Shown one piece after another: positions 43,231-55,895 of a stretch of 64,000 nt of DNA. The position numbers and the translations under genes were made by a program. The notes under the pieces were generated by a model. That model did no database searches and was not told where the DNA came from. It worked only from the letters and a program-made list of their open reading frames with translations. The stretch covers positions 154,200,706-154,264,705 of the forward strand of contig CM030358.1 of the NCBI GenBank assembly GCA_017893485.1. The letters are read 5' to 3'. This stretch comes from Hemerocallis citrina. Taxonomy: Eukaryota; Streptophyta; Magnoliopsida; Asparagales; Asphodelaceae. Within the stretch, counting starts at the first letter, position 1. Each line of letters begins with the position of its first letter.

Positions 43231-43750
43231 AATTCAAAGTACATTTGGTGGAGTTATCGGCGAGTGCAAACGTTCTCATTATCGGTTGAGAAACACGACT
43301 ACTGTTGAGAGCTAGATTTGAAGCAATCGAAAGAAGGTGTTGCGGTGGGGATGGTTTGGCGGATACACGATAATATCGTTGTGGGGAGAGGCGTAAGTAT
43401 GTCAACAAGAGATGATGGATGTGGTTGTTGCCTGGTGAACGTTTGGAGGATGGTCAAGGAGTCTTCGGGGTGGAGAGCTAAGTCTATGAAGTTTGAATTC
43501 CAAATTTGATTGTTATTGGAATTTAAAGTACATCTAGGAGGTTTTGGTGGGAGAACAAGGTGCAAATGTCAAGTTTACGTGTTTAGTTAGGGGAGGGTCT
43601 AGTTAGAGATGTAGACTGCGCTTTGTAATTGTTCTTCATTGTTCCGTTTGGAACATATAGATGTTATTATTTGTACTACTTATTTCGTTAATTCTTGATT
43701 AATGAAACGGTGATGAGGTCACATTTTTTATCAAAAAAACACTACGATAG

Positions 43751-44372
43751 TGTTGCTGCTTTTTTCGGTGTGGGAGCAAACAGATACTGAGTTAATAATG
43801 GATGGAAACTACTAAAAGTCAAACCTGTGCCTTGGCCGTTAAAAGACATTAGAGTTTCTGAGATTGAATTTGGATCGTTGATTGACCTCCTGTGATCTGA
43901 ATTGGACGGTGGATGATGCGGCCGACGGACCTGCAAAAATGTCTGAAACATCGTGGGGTGGCCCCCGGCGACAGACCCTTCGACGCTCAAGTCAGAACCA
44001 GAAAGAGAGAGAGAGAGAGTAAAAACTGGTGAATTGTTGATTACCTGGCGACTGAGGAGGGGGAGGAGTATTTATAGGCCTGAGAGATATTCTAGAAGCC
44101 GAATCGTGACCGTCGGATCTTTCATATCTCCCCCCTGAAGAGATAAGATATCCCTGTGAGAGGATAAGAGAGGAGACTCCTAGCCATCATGGGCCGGGTG
44201 TCTCTCTTAGTGGGCATAGTCTGTCACTTTTTATGGGCTTGAGAGAAGCTCATGTCCTGGAGTGGGCCCAGGCCTGTAAAATAGGTCTGTGATGGCTAAT
44301 CTGCCTGTAGACACTTTGAGATCTGTGTAGGGATCGTACGGCTCTGATCTGCTGCGATTTTTACCATCATCA
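43751..44372 (-). repeat. 3' LTR of the second Tat element
   Basis: 622 bp, reading TGATGATGG...GCAGCAACA on the - strand. A TATA box (CCTATAAATACTCC) lies at about 44066-44079 on the - strand. A (GA)n microsatellite is at about 44003-44020. Confidence 0.9.
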
Positions 44373-44389
44373 TAAGCCCCCACTCCTGG
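44373..44389 (-). other. Polypurine tract of the second Tat element
   Basis: The - strand reads CCAGGAGTGGGGGCTTA directly before the 3' LTR, closely similar to the tract of the first Tat element. Confidence 0.8.
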
Positions 44390-44499
44390 AAGGCAATTTT
44401 CATGGATTTTGGGGAGTAGTGCGTCTTATTTTTTAGAATCTGGCGAATAATCTTAGTGGTCAGAGTGTTTGGAGATACCTGGAACTGATCTGTAGCTTC

Positions 44500-44780
44500 T
44501 GTAGACAGTGAATATATTCCTGGCTTTTTTCCATTTTTTTCGGATTTTTTCGAATTTTCTGGAATTTTCTGAGAATTTTCTCGGAATTTTCCATAGTTCT
44601 TCGAATTTCTCCGAATTTTATGGAATGCTCTACAATCTCAAAATCACTCTTTCGAATTTTACAATTAGTAAATTCAATTTTAATTATTTTTTTGGATTTT
44701 TTGAAATATTTTTCCGAGTTTAAATATTTTTGAATTTTTTAATTGATTTTTCGAAAAAAATGATTTTTAATTGATTTTTA
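44500..44780. repeat. Degenerate GAATTTTC-type AT-rich repeat
   Basis: Many imperfect copies of GAATTTTCTG/CGAATTTT follow one another with short irregular spacing. There is no coding capacity. The repeat lies in the 3' non-coding region of the second Tat element. Confidence 0.7.
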
Positions 44781-44979
44781 AATAATTTTTCTGATTTATC
44801 GGACCTGACGCGCGTTTTGGAGCGATCTGAATTGTGGATCGGAAGCTGGCTCGCGCGCTGAGGTGATTAGACGGTTGGGAGCTGAGATCAAGGGCGGAAT
44901 TACGTGATGCGTTGATCAAGTGGCAGCGCGAGAGACTTGGAGATCCAACGGTGCCTGGATCGTCTTCTTCACCCCCTAG

Positions 44980-45620
44980 CTCGGCGAACGAAATCGCCGA
45001 GCTATTTTTTCCTTCTTCGTTGCGTAGCTCGGCGACTACTCTGAGGCGTTCGTGCACTGGAGGAGTCGCCACACATCGAGATACCATGACGTCAAGCCTC
45101 CCCCTCGTCGACTCGCCACCTTTCGCCGAGTTTCGAAGCTCAAGCTCTCGTGGAGGTGTCGCAGTCTTCGCCGAGCTATGATACTCGCCGCGCTATGGGG
45201 GAGGTCACCTCGCCGAGCTATAGCAGCTTCGATTTCGCTGAGCCATGGATTCGCGGGGCCATGGTAGCTCGTTCGCCGAGCTATGGAGTAGGGGTTTTCG
45301 CTGAGCTATAATAGCTGGTCACCGAGCTATGGTGTAGGGGTTTTCGCCGTGCCATGGACATGGAGATCTCGCTGAGCTATGGTCGCTCGTACTCGCCGAG
45401 CTATGGTGAGTTCGTCCTTGCCGAGCTATGGGCACTTAGTGTTCCACCGAGCTATGGGTTTGGCAATTCTCGCCGAGCCATGGAAAGCTCAGCTCACTCG
45501 CCGAGCTATGTGCATTCTAGAGTTCTCGCAGAGCTATGGTAGCTCGTTGTCGAGCTATGGCCGTCCGAAGTCTTCGCCGAGCTATACACTTGGACATTTT
45601 TTCGAGCTCTGTTGTGGGTT
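44980..45620. repeat. GCCGAGCTATGG dispersed tandem array
   Basis: About 20 copies of CGCCGAGCTATGG or close variants occur every 25-55 bp. Neighbouring copies create inverted repeats such as GAGCTA-TGG-TAGCTC and CTCGNCGAG. The array lies in the 3' region of the second Tat element, close to its polypurine tract, a position similar to that of the 58-bp array in the first Tat element. Confidence 0.75.
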
Positions 45621-46019
45621 TCGACGAAGTGATCGCTCGGAGAGGGGGATCAATTGAGGAAGCTCGACGGTGGAGCAAGGTGCGAGGTGTTTGGCGAGGC
45701 GACAACTTGAAGTCGGAGTTGGAGCAAGGCGGAGCTTTCGATTGAGCTCTGATTTTGGGTTTTCTGAGCTCTTTTTTTGGCGGGAAAACTCGGAGAAGAA
45801 GAAGAGGAAAGAAGCGGAGCGAGCTTAAACGAGTTCGGGTTTGGATCCGCCATTCGTTAGCTCTTCATTGTTTAACTCCTGAGTTGCTTGCGGGTTTGGG
45901 TTGTGAATCCGACCCGTTTTGACACCCTCACCTCAACTCCTATTTCACACGTTAGGAATGTGTGTGCTTTTGGATATTTGCATTTTTGCAACTCTTAGGG
46001 TGCGTTTGGTTTGTTGTTT

Positions 46020-47680
46020 TGAAAATAGTTTTGTGAAAATATTTTGTGAAAACTGTTTTGTGAAAATGAGAGTGTAAAAGCTGTCTGGTAGAGTTTTCTA
46101 AAAACTGTTTTCTGGAAATGAAATTGTATAACCTGTTTGTATATAAAAAATAAACCTGAATGCTGTTTTCTTAAAACTAGACTGTAAAATGCTGTTATCT
46201 GAAAGCTGTTTTCCTGGAAAAACGAGCTTAAAAGCTGTTTTGTTATATTCCTAGCTGAAAACTGTTTTCTGAAAGCTGTTTTCCTGAAAAAGCAAGTTTA
46301 AAAGCTGTTCGGTTATATTTCTTGCTGAAAAATGTTATCTGAAAGCTGTTTTTCTGAAAAAACGAGCTTAAAAGCTGTTTTGTTATATTCCTAGCTGAAA
46401 ACTGTTATCTGATAGCTGTTTTCCTGAGAAAGTGAGTCGAAAAGCTGTTTGGTTATACTTCTTGCTGAGAACTGTTATCTGAAAGCTGTTTTTTCTGAGA
46501 AAACGAGTTTAAAAGCTGTTCTGGTATAATACTAGCTGAAAACTGTTATCTGAAAGCTGTTTTTCTGAAGAAGTGAGTTCCAAAAGCTGTTGGGTCATAT
46601 TTCTTGCTGAAAAGTGTTATCTGAAAGCTGTTTTTCTGAAAAAAATTGTTTGAAAGCTGTTTTGTTATATTTCTAACTGAAAACTGTTATCTGAAAGCTG
46701 TTTTCCTGAAAAAGCGAGTTTAAAAGCTGTTCGGTTATATTTCTTGCTGAAAAATGTTATCTGAAAGCTGTTTTTCTGAAAAAACGAGCTTAAAAGCTGT
46801 TTTGTTATATTCCTAGCTGAAAACTGTTATCTGATAGCTGTTTTCCTGAGAAAGTGAGTCGAAAAGCTGTTTGGTTATATTTCTTGCTGAGAACTGTTAT
46901 CTGAAAGCTGTTTTTTCTGAGAAAACGAGTTTAAAAGCTGTTCTGGTATAATACTAGCTGAAAACTGTTATCTGAAAGCTGTTTTTCTGAAGAAGTGAGT
47001 TCCAAAAGCTGTTGGGTCATATTTCTTGCTGAAAAGTGTTATCTGAAAGCTGTTTTTCTGAAAAAAATAGTTTGAAAGCTGTTTTGTTATATTTGTAGCT
47101 GAAAACTGTTATCTGAAAGCTGTTTTTCTGGAAAAAGCGAGTTTAAAAGCTGTTCGGTTATATTTCTTGCTGAAAAATGTTATCTGAAAGCTGTTTTTCT
47201 GAAAAAACGAGCTTAAAAGCTGTTTTGTTATATTCCTAGCTGAAAACTGTTATCTGATAGCTGTTTTCCTGAGAAAGTGAGTCGAAAAGCTGTTTGGTTA
47301 TATTTCTTGCTGAGAACTGTTATCTGAAAGCTGTTTTTCCTGAGAAAACGAGTTTAAAAGCTGTTCTGGTATAATACTAGCTGAAAACTGTTATCTGAAA
47401 GCTGTTTTTCTGAAGAAGTGAGTTCCAAAAGCTGTTGGGTCATATTTCTTGCTGAAAAGTGTTATCTGAAAGCTGTTTTTCTGAAAAAAATAGTTTGAAA
47501 GCTGTTTTGTTATATTTGTAACTGAAAACTGTTATCTGAAAGCTGTTTTCCTGAAGGAGTGAAAAATAAAAGCTGTTGGTTTATATTTCACATTTAAAAC
47601 TTGTTTTCCGAAAGCTGTTTTCCGAAAAAACACTTCAAAAGCTGTTTTTTTATATTTGTAGCTGAAAACTGTTATCTAGG
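46020..47680. repeat. 70-bp subterminal array with 423-bp higher-order repeat
   Basis: About 21 units of roughly 70 bp, each containing GCTGAAAACTGTTATCTGAAAGCTGTTTT-like sequence (two AAGCTGTT sites per unit). Distinct unit types recur in the same order: the GATAGCTGTT unit occurs at 46411, 46833 and 47256, a period of 422-423 bp, that is, a six-unit higher-order repeat present about three times. The motif AGCTGTTTT appears inverted near the other terminus (GTGAAAACAGCT, about 55898-55909). This fits a subterminal transposase-binding region that has expanded on one side only. Confidence 0.9.
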
Positions 47681-47689
47681 TTGTATATT

Positions 47690-50600
47690 TAATGAATTCA
47701 CAATATTTTTCTTATGAGTTTTTTGTTAATTTTTTTTGCAGATATAAACCCAACTTCTATCAATGTACAAACAAGCAACCTGCTACAACGTGGAAGCGTC
47801 GTGCGCTACTCAATTTTTTTTTTCTTTTTGCTTCTTGGAAGCTTCCCACTAGTGTCTTCCGACCATGTGAAATTTTATTTGAATTGTGGTGAAGTTGGGT
47901 AATACAACAATTGGACACACTATCCAAATTTCAAAAAAATGTACAAAATTTTCATTAAAAATTTCTGTTTGGTTACATTAATTTTACAAACTGTCCATTA
48001 CAAATATAGATACATATATTTTGCATTTTACAATTTCTACAATTGATCAAACAAGCATCAAAACAATAAAACAATTGCACAAGTGGAGCTGCTGCTGCTG
48101 CTACTTCTCAATTCCTTGTACAGCTGCTGCTTCTCAACTCTTTCTAGTTGCTGCTACTTCTCCTACTACTACTTCTCCTTATGTTGCTGCTTCTCAACTT
48201 CTTCTAGTTGTTGCTTCAAACTCCTTCTACTACTTCTCTTCTACATCTTCAACTACTTCTGCCAGTTATCTTTTGGGTACAATCAGGAAAAGAAATGCAT
48301 AAGATAAAAGTATGATTAATTCAACATGCAGAATCGAAATTAATATACTAAAAATAATGGTAGGCTCAGAACACAGTATTCACACTAGGGTTGCATTGGG
48401 GTGCATGCCAACTAGTCCAAATAAATAAATAATACCGCATCAGTTAAATAGAACTACAAGCATCATTTCAAATCCATAAATACACCCTCCTTCATATAAA
48501 TAGGGATTTCCGCAGTTGCGTACTCTAAGTGGACAGCAAAGTAGATGAACAACAAATCCAAATATCAAACCGAAAATACTGATCTCATATGATCAACCAT
48601 ACTCAAGTTTCGGGCCAATAAACTGATATCATTTACCCCCACTCTAATCAAGTTTCAGGCCAGTTATCATTTACCCCAACCATAAAGTTTCAGGCCAAAA
48701 AAAATTGATATCAGATACTCAACCAAAATGAAGAACAAGTACAAAATATCAGAAAACTGAATAGAGATCCATTTATGGTTCAACAACATCCTCTTTTGAT
48801 AGAGGAGAGGACCTCTCAACCATTGGACTAGAGCTAGCTCTAGATTTCATATATATATATGTAGATGTGGAAGCCATAATTTTTTCTTATGCCATGAGAA
48901 ATACTCCTGGATATCATATTAGACATACAAGTCCATACTCTAGAGAAAAGGGAAAAAAACCCATTGTATACTTCCATTATAGTTCCTTCCCAATCACTAC
49001 TCCTATACTTTAAGCAGCACATCCTTTTCATTGGCTCTAGCTGCATTTTTTTAAAAAAATAAATAATGCAGCTGCAGCCAATAGAAAATTCAGTCATGAA
49101 AAGAATCAGATTAGCATGAGAAAGACATCAAACTACTAACAGTGTTTGGTGGTTAGTTAGTTCACAAGCTCCTACAGTACATATATTGCTGATGATTAAA
49201 ACGGAAACCTCCATTGATGCTATCAGTCAGGAGTAGAACTGAATTTGATGGAAGAAGCTATGCAAAAATGTAGCAGAAAGGGAAAGACAAGGAATACTTC
49301 TAGCACTTTAATAAATAAACCCACACCGAGTCACTGCATTATTGGCCATTTGCACAAGCTCAACAAGCTGAACAACAAGCTCAACAATAACTGATCAATA
49401 ACTGATCAGTATGCATGCACAACAACTGATCAGTATGCATGCACAAATTACTGATCAGTATGCACAAATACAACAAGCTCAACAAGCTCAACAAGCTCAA
49501 CAAGTAACTGATCAGTTTGCACAAATACAACAAGCTCAACAAAGCTAGTGACCAAAATTGTAAATAGAAGCCAGAGTATCAAAAATAATTCATGCTCTAT
49601 TGATCAGGTATTAATTTTCAGAAATGTGTTTGTCATCACTGCCTACACCAACCCACAAAAAGAGAGAAAGACAAAACCCCAAAATGAGTAAGAGAGAATC
49701 AAATACTTCCCTGGAATATAATAGGTGTCCACATACTGTTCTAGTAGCATCCATATTTTTCATATATGTCCTGAAACAAAATTAGAAAGAAATGAAGATC
49801 ATAATCCACATAGTGTTCTCAAGTATAGGTATACTCACATGTACAAAAGAAGAAAGTTACAAATATAGATATACTCACGGTATGAGGCCATAAACTGAAG
49901 CACCGGTAACATTATTAGATGCTAATCAGCTTCTATGCATATGAACAAGAATAAGAAGACAACAGCTTCAAAGGAAAGCATCATAACCAGAACAAAAGGA
50001 CCAGATATAGTAGAGAGCAATAGAGATATATAGCATATTCCAACAAAATAAATGGGTCATGGAAATTACCCATACTGAGATGCTCTTTGCAAGATCAAAA
50101 GTATTTTTACCACACCCAACAAAATAAAAGGGGAAGACTTCTTTGTAAAGTGCTCTCGCCTCAACACACTTTCAGTTAGTTTTACCACACCAGATCTGAA
50201 AGAGCTCTGGAAGTCTAAAAAAGGGTTGTTGCGCTCTCCAAAAGCAATAGCAAACAAACACCATGAACCTAACACACTTGAAGCACAACACTGTGCAATG
50301 TGTATCAGCTATCAAGGAACAATAGAAGCACAAAAAGGTGTTTTAACCATCACACCTTTTTTGTTTGTTATAATTTAAGAAATTCATAAGTTCATTATAA
50401 CTTATGGACCTCAAAGAGTGTTTTCCCTGATAGGTGAGCCAAATACAGATCTATTCATGAATCCCCCACATACATCATCGAACATCACATGTCATGTGTA
50501 CTGATATTGCCATGAGCATGACCCGTCATCCTAAAATTATAGAAGCAGTTCAAATATTGAAGATAACCCGGAAAAAGAGAGACAATCACCAAAAAAACAG

Positions 50601-52316
50601 GCTAGTATTAAACATACCCAATTCAGAAGGTACTCAGCAGCAACAATGGCAGCAGCATATCATCTCACGGAGCGGTTAATAGTAGAGACTACAATAGCTC
50701 CATTTGGAACTGCTAATGCTGAGAGAGACTGACAGAACTCGGAAGGATTTTCAACATGCTCAATTACATGTAATCAAAAGGAGATCAAAAGGGGTAAAAA
50801 ATAACAATCAGAAAGATGATAAGGAACAATCCTCTCAAAAATAGAACCACCAAAGTCCAGATAACAACCACAATGAAAAATCCATCCTCAAAAAACAGCC
50901 CGCCACACAGAAAGAATATACCATACCAAAACATCATAATAAGCTAAACAGAGAAGCTTATTGGAGGTGATAATCTCCTACCATTTAGGGCATCAATACC
51001 GATCACCTCATTTTACTGGTTTGTGTGCACAGCATGGAAACTACAACCCAATTATTATCTTCTTTTAAGGCAAACAACAATAATTACTCCAAAGAGTAGT
51101 ATAGGATCAGAATAAAGCATCATCACTATCAAATTTTGAAAGTGTAGTATCCATTAATAAATTCATCATATCCATTGTTTGCCTTAATTAGTCATATTCC
51201 AACATATTCTGAGGTCTACCGCAAAATTGCGATGACTTTTTCTTTCTTTGAGGAAGGTTGCCACTTTACTGGGTTGTAATTTCCATGTTGTGTACCCAAA
51301 CCAGCACAATAGTGTGATCAGTATTGATGCCCATCATGGTGGGGGGTTATATGAGTATCAATGATAATTTGAATTCCAAATGGTGTTATATCATATATAT
51401 GAGTATCAATGATAACCATGTTCAAAGTTGTCAGACACTCCCAATGTAAGATAACATGTGCAGGTCCAGAACAACGAAGCAACAAAGTTGTCAATAGCTC
51501 AAAATAATAGCTGCAGGATCAGAATATAATATCGTCATATCCATATTTTGAATGCTAGTAATCAAGTACGAAAGCCTCAAAAATATATGTTATGTAGGAT
51601 CAGAATATATCATCATCATATCCGTACTTTGAATTCTAGTAGTCAATCACAAAAGCCTCATCAAATAGTGGCAGATAGGATCAGAATATATCTTCATCAC
51701 TTCCATATTTTGAATTCTAGTAATCAATCAGAAAGGTATCACAAATTAAATTATATAGGATCAGAATATAACATCATCATATCCATGTTTTGAGTACTGT
51801 TAATCAATCACAAAATTCCCCCAAATATTGTTATATAGGATCAGAATAAATCATCATCACATCCCTAATTAGCCGTATCCTCAAAACATTTTGCCATAGA
51901 ACAGTTGTTCAAGCAAATCATCATGATTAGTGTAGAGCTGCAATTTTTAAAATTGCCATGCCAGCTACTACTAATGTCTGGTGCCCACCCCATCCATCAC
52001 CCATAGTTGAATACATCATTCATTGAGTCAGTATAATGAGAATATAAGATCATTAGAATGCCGTCTTCTAACGTAACAAATTATAATAAATTCTGGATCA
52101 GAATATACCGTATCCATCATTTCCAGAAACTCAGTCACACACGATGGTCCCCCAACCTGCATGCATACAAATATCATCATCATATGTCTCCTGTTTAATA
52201 CAACAACACACATGTTCTTCAAATAGATGGGCTACAAATGAAAGGAAATAATTTACAACAAATATATACTACAAGAACAAAAAGTAACCACGAACAAGTA
52301 CAGGCTTATGCTGACA
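47690..52316. other. Harbinger left internal region, no gene seen
   Basis: A 4.6 kb region downstream of the transposase stop. It contains Ser/Leu/Cys-type low-complexity frames over CTGCTGCTGCTACTTCT repeats (48080-48260), a CAACAAGCT/ACTGATCAGTATGCATGCA repeat cluster (49350-49550) and an 80-bp tandem repeat near 51.5-51.9 kb. No protein family is recognised. It is much longer than needed for mobility and may hold decayed captured sequence. Confidence 0.55.
51509..51880. repeat. 80-bp tandem repeat (five units)
   Basis: Anchors GATCAGAAT at 51517, 51598, 51679, 51759 and 51839 give a period of 80-81 bp. Units contain AGGATCAGAATATATCATCA and TTTTGAATTCTAGTAATCAA and are moderately diverged. 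They lie downstream of the Harbinger transposase gene. A 61-codon or longer frame through them is only a product of the periodicity. Confidence 0.85.
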
Positions 52317-53596
52317 TCAATGTCTGGCATTCCACATTGCCATGGCTATTTGATCTCTTTTATTATTCATGCGATTCAACTGAGAAGATGACATATCCAA
52401 CCCCCCAGATGTGGAAGCAATATCTTCAGTGCCTAGGTGATTATTTTGTTCTTCTACTATGTCTGAAAACAACGAGTCATCGGCAGAATAACTCTTGATA
52501 AAATTATGGACTGCACAACATGCAGTTACCATCATAACTTGTCTTGTGTAAAAGTAATTGGGCATAGACTTGAATATGGCAAACCTCTTCTTGAACACAC
52601 CAAAGGTTCGCTCTATTACATTCCGTAACCTAGCATGCTGTTTGTTGAAGAGTTGCTTGTAGTGGGTGGGTGCATGGTTAGGACCATGGAAATCCTGCAG
52701 ATGATATGGCTGTCCACGGTAGGGAGCTAAAAACCCAGGCATGTTTGTATACCCACAGTCTACTAAGTAGTACTTGCCTTCAGGCGGGATTGGCAACAAA
52801 TTATTGGTTATTGCACTATGTATTACGTGGGAGTCATTAGCGCTTCCTTCCCAACCCGCATAAACAAAGGTGAAGTTCATGTCAAAATCACAAATAGCCA
52901 ACACATTTTGACATATGTCACCTTTTCGACTACGGCAACTGTTTTGTCGGCTTGCGGGTACGGTAGCAGGTATTAAAGTACCATCCGCAGCACCAATTGC
53001 TCCCTACATTATTGAGGTAGAAAGCTACTACTTTATCAAACGCATTTGATTGATTAGAATAAACGGTTTTAAACAAGAAAAGCACAAATTACCTCAAACC
53101 ATGGATAAAAATCTGTGGAAAGCCTGATCTTATCATGGACAACTTCCGGGTCTGGGTGTTTAATAAGAACTGCTGATGCTCTTACCAAACCATACAACAC
53201 TTCAGTGAAATGTCTATCAATTGTTTCCAACGAATGATCAAACCTACCACAGACAATCCTCAACCTAGTACTATGAGCCACAACAAACAAAAAAATAGCA
53301 ACACTTTCATAATGTGATATTCGCCTGTTCTGTATCTTCTTCGGCGTTTCCTGAAGAAAATTGTTTGTTATTATAAATTGGCACAAAGCCATGAAACAGT
53401 CCTTGTTCATGCGAAACACCCAAAAGAATTTGGCATCTGGACCGTCTAAGAGTTCTTGTAGGTATTCGCGCCCTGATAGTTTGGAGGTTGAGTTATGACT
53501 TTTACTATTATAAAATTGTTCGGCCATTTCAAGAAAGGCCAAGTCCTCAAGATCGGATTCATCAGAACTTGACGACGAATTGCTTGAAGTGTCCAT
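52317..53596 (-). CDS. PIF/Harbinger DDE transposase, intact
   Basis: The enzyme cuts and joins the transposon ends. Two exons (53596-53093 and 53003-52317) flank an 89-bp GT-AG intron and give 397 codons (396 residues) without interruption. The N-terminus is Ser/Asp-rich. The helix-turn-helix-like region (RRISHYESVAIFLFVVAHS, about 95-113) precedes the catalytic core. The first Asp is in AADGTLIPA (just after the splice junction), the second in GSANDSHV and the Glu in RNVIERTFGVFKKRF. The C-terminus has the typical CCAVHNFI motif. Length and exon structure fit the family. The SANT partner gene lies 333 bp upstream on the same strand. Confidence 0.93.
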
Positions 53597-53929
53597 CAGT
53601 ATGGTTGCAAGTGCAGTAGTGCAGTAGACTGTAACAATTAGATTACATTTACATAAAGAAGACTTCTGATTTTAAATAATCTACGACCATAATGGATGTC
53701 ATGTTAATTATAACAGTTACCGAACGAATTGAAAGATAAATAGTGACAACAAACAGTCCAAATGTAGGAAAACGAGTGCAGATGAAATTAAAACCGATAT
53801 AATATGAAAGCCCACCATGAACCAATGCATATAATCACCCAACTAATAGTACAGGAAAATGTCAAATAACTGATACATTTAAATTATACATAATGAAGGT
53901 GCTACGTTACAGAATTTAATAAATTACAT

Positions 53930-54917
53930 TTATTTGCTCGAAAGTCTATCTAACCACCCTAGCCTCCACTCCGGTTTCATTACCATAAAGGTTTTGCGCC
54001 AATTTGGGTCATTAGTGATTTTCTCCAGTGCAAAATCAATCATAACATGAGTAAGCCCATCGATACCAATCAGTACCTGCATGGCATTCTCAATGGAGTA
54101 CTGGTCGTCTGCAGCAGAGCGATCAACCATGCCGGCCTTCTTCCTATAGTATTCACTCTTAGCAATGGACTTTTCTGCGTTGGCAGAAACAGCCACGTCC
54201 ATTCTTGAGCTTTTTGTAGCTCGGCCACTGGACCCACCACTAGAGCGTCTCTTACGAGACCCCGACCCCGTATGCATTGGCTCGTACTCATCATCATCAT
54301 CTAAATTTACATGCGGTGCATTGGAGGGAGCGGGGTGGGCGAACTCATACATGACCCTATGTTCCTCGTCGAGGTCATACACCCTTTGGGATGAAGCCCT
54401 AGATAGGAGACCCTCGGCGGTAGAATCTTGAAAAAGTTTGGTCAGCACATCATAGTTTGGCAAACCCTTCGATTTAAATTCTCTTGCATTAGGGTGAGCC
54501 TATTAATAAGTTATTGTGTTGTTAGTTTACAACTATACAAGTAAATAAAAATTATATTACGATCATAATCCCACATTAGCATAAAAAAAAATTATTTAAG
54601 ATGAGAACCTGGACATATGACTTCCAAACTAGGGGATCGCAAGTCACTGTCTGGGTGTCTTCATCCCAACCCATACCGCTTTGGTTCTTCAAATCATGAA
54701 AGGCTCTCCACTGCATCTTAAGCCGTCCATATTTGTCTTTTATTTGTTTAGGATTGTATGAACGGTTACATCGTTCGTTCAATAAATTCAACAATTGAGA
54801 CCATTGTCTCGCATCGAATTTTGCACTTTTCAAACTATTGCGATCTACCTCGGCCTCCATCAATTCAATAAATGTACGCACATGACTTGCGGGCCAAAGA
54901 CCAAAATCACTGTCCAT
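53930..54917 (-). CDS. SANT/Myb-like partner protein of PIF/Harbinger, intact
   Basis: This protein is required with the transposase in PIF/Harbinger elements, where it binds DNA and helps nuclear import. Exon 1 is 54917-54609 and exon 2 54499-53930, with a GT-AG intron of 109 bp and a spliced length of 293 codons (292 residues), uninterrupted. The start MDSDFGLWP is chosen because the SANT-like domain follows closely; the frame is open upstream to 54989. The trihelix/SANT-like domain covers about residues 5-100 (RQWSQLLNLLNER ... KDKYGRLKMQWRAF). The junction gives YVQAHPNAREF, the conserved family motif. A basic KRRSSGGSSGRATKSSR stretch in exon 2 is a likely nuclear signal. Confidence 0.9.
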
Positions 54918-55489
54918 ATCGATCTCCTTACCCTTAACGATCAGTAATAGATAACAGTCATTATTTGGGTGAGCATAAAAAGTATACACTTATAATTTGA
55001 GGTTACTAGAGAAATTGTAGATGATGCGTTCTATCAAATAAAAAAACAGTACTCAAGATCAGCAGGGAAGATCTCCGAATCAGCATTCGAAATAACCCAG
55101 TTCAACAGATCAGTACCCGACATTTTCAAATCATAGCAAACCCCCCCCCCCCAAAAAAAAAGGAAAGTTTTTTTCCAATCCTCAAATCTACACTACGACA
55201 AACAAATTAACCCTAAAATAGGAATTTTTTAATGAGGCAAGTGCCCAAACATAGACCGGTTACCATAACATCATCAAGAAATGGGGCAGAGATAAGAAAC
55301 ATACCCTCGATTCCGGCTTACCAAACCTGTTGAAGTTGTCTCCGACGGATTTCCTCGACCGGCGTCGGATTCGAGAGCTACGATTTCGAAGACACCTTTG
55401 AGCAAAAGCAGATCTGGTCTCTACGACCATGAAGCGAGCTCCGACCGGTGTGAGGAGGGGCCCGAAGAGAGCAGCGAATGAGGGTGCGG

Positions 55490-55895
55490 GGTGAGAAGGA
55501 GTGAAAGAGGGCGTTAGGGTTTTCCAGATCTGCCGAGCCAGGGAGAGACGAGAGGGGAGCAGCAGGGGGTTAGGGTTTTTTTGGCTCAACAGATGGGGAT
55601 CGAAGATGGGGGTAGCGGAGACGAGAGGGGAGCAGCAGGGGGTTAGGGTTTTTTTTTGCTCAACAGATGGGTTTCGAAGATGGGGGAAGCAGAGACGAGA
55701 GGGGATTTTGCAGGGGGTTAGACGGGAGGGGATTCTTTGCTTGCTCAACAGATAGCTTGAAACACTGGGTTAGGGTTTTTTTTCCTCAATGGGGATCGAA
55801 GATGGGGGGGGGGGAAGCGTAGGTTAGGGTTTTTTTTCCTCAATGGGGATCGAAGATGGGGGGGGGGGGGGAAGCGTACTCAGTCACGAGCGAGT
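55490..55895 (-). promoter_or_regulatory. Telo-box-rich tandem repeats upstream of the SANT gene
   Basis: On the - strand, upstream of the SANT-like gene, AAACCCTAA-type telo-boxes occur about five times (near 55513, 55572, 55645, 55770 and 55825 on the + strand as TTAGGGTTT) within duplicated segments also containing CCCATCTTCGATCCCCATTG and CTCAACAGATGG. Telo-boxes are known promoter and leader elements of plant housekeeping genes. The region also has short G runs (55806-55815, 55858-55870). Confidence 0.55.

Larger units (their letters stand above)
41561..43750. other. Low-complexity and G-rich DNA, no convincing gene
   Basis: It starts with repeats resembling Helitron interiors (TGGGTCAGTTTGATAAATAT, 41575-41670), then a GT-rich tract and an interrupted G run. 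From about 42160 to 43740 the + strand is G-rich with no recognised product. Its end (TTCTTGATTAATGAAA..., then ATCAAAAAAA at about 43732) looks like the 3' tail of a retroposed or LINE-derived sequence on the + strand. Confidence 0.45.

Noticed and set aside
48021..48302. Ser/Leu-rich 93-codon frame in the Harbinger element
   Set aside because: It reads through a CTGCTGCTACTTCT microsatellite-like stretch and is open in two frames at once.
55501..55755. Telomeric repeat array suggested by TTAGGGTTT motifs
   Set aside because: The motifs are embedded in longer 60-70 bp duplicated units and not arranged head to tail every 7 bp, so this is not interstitial telomere DNA.
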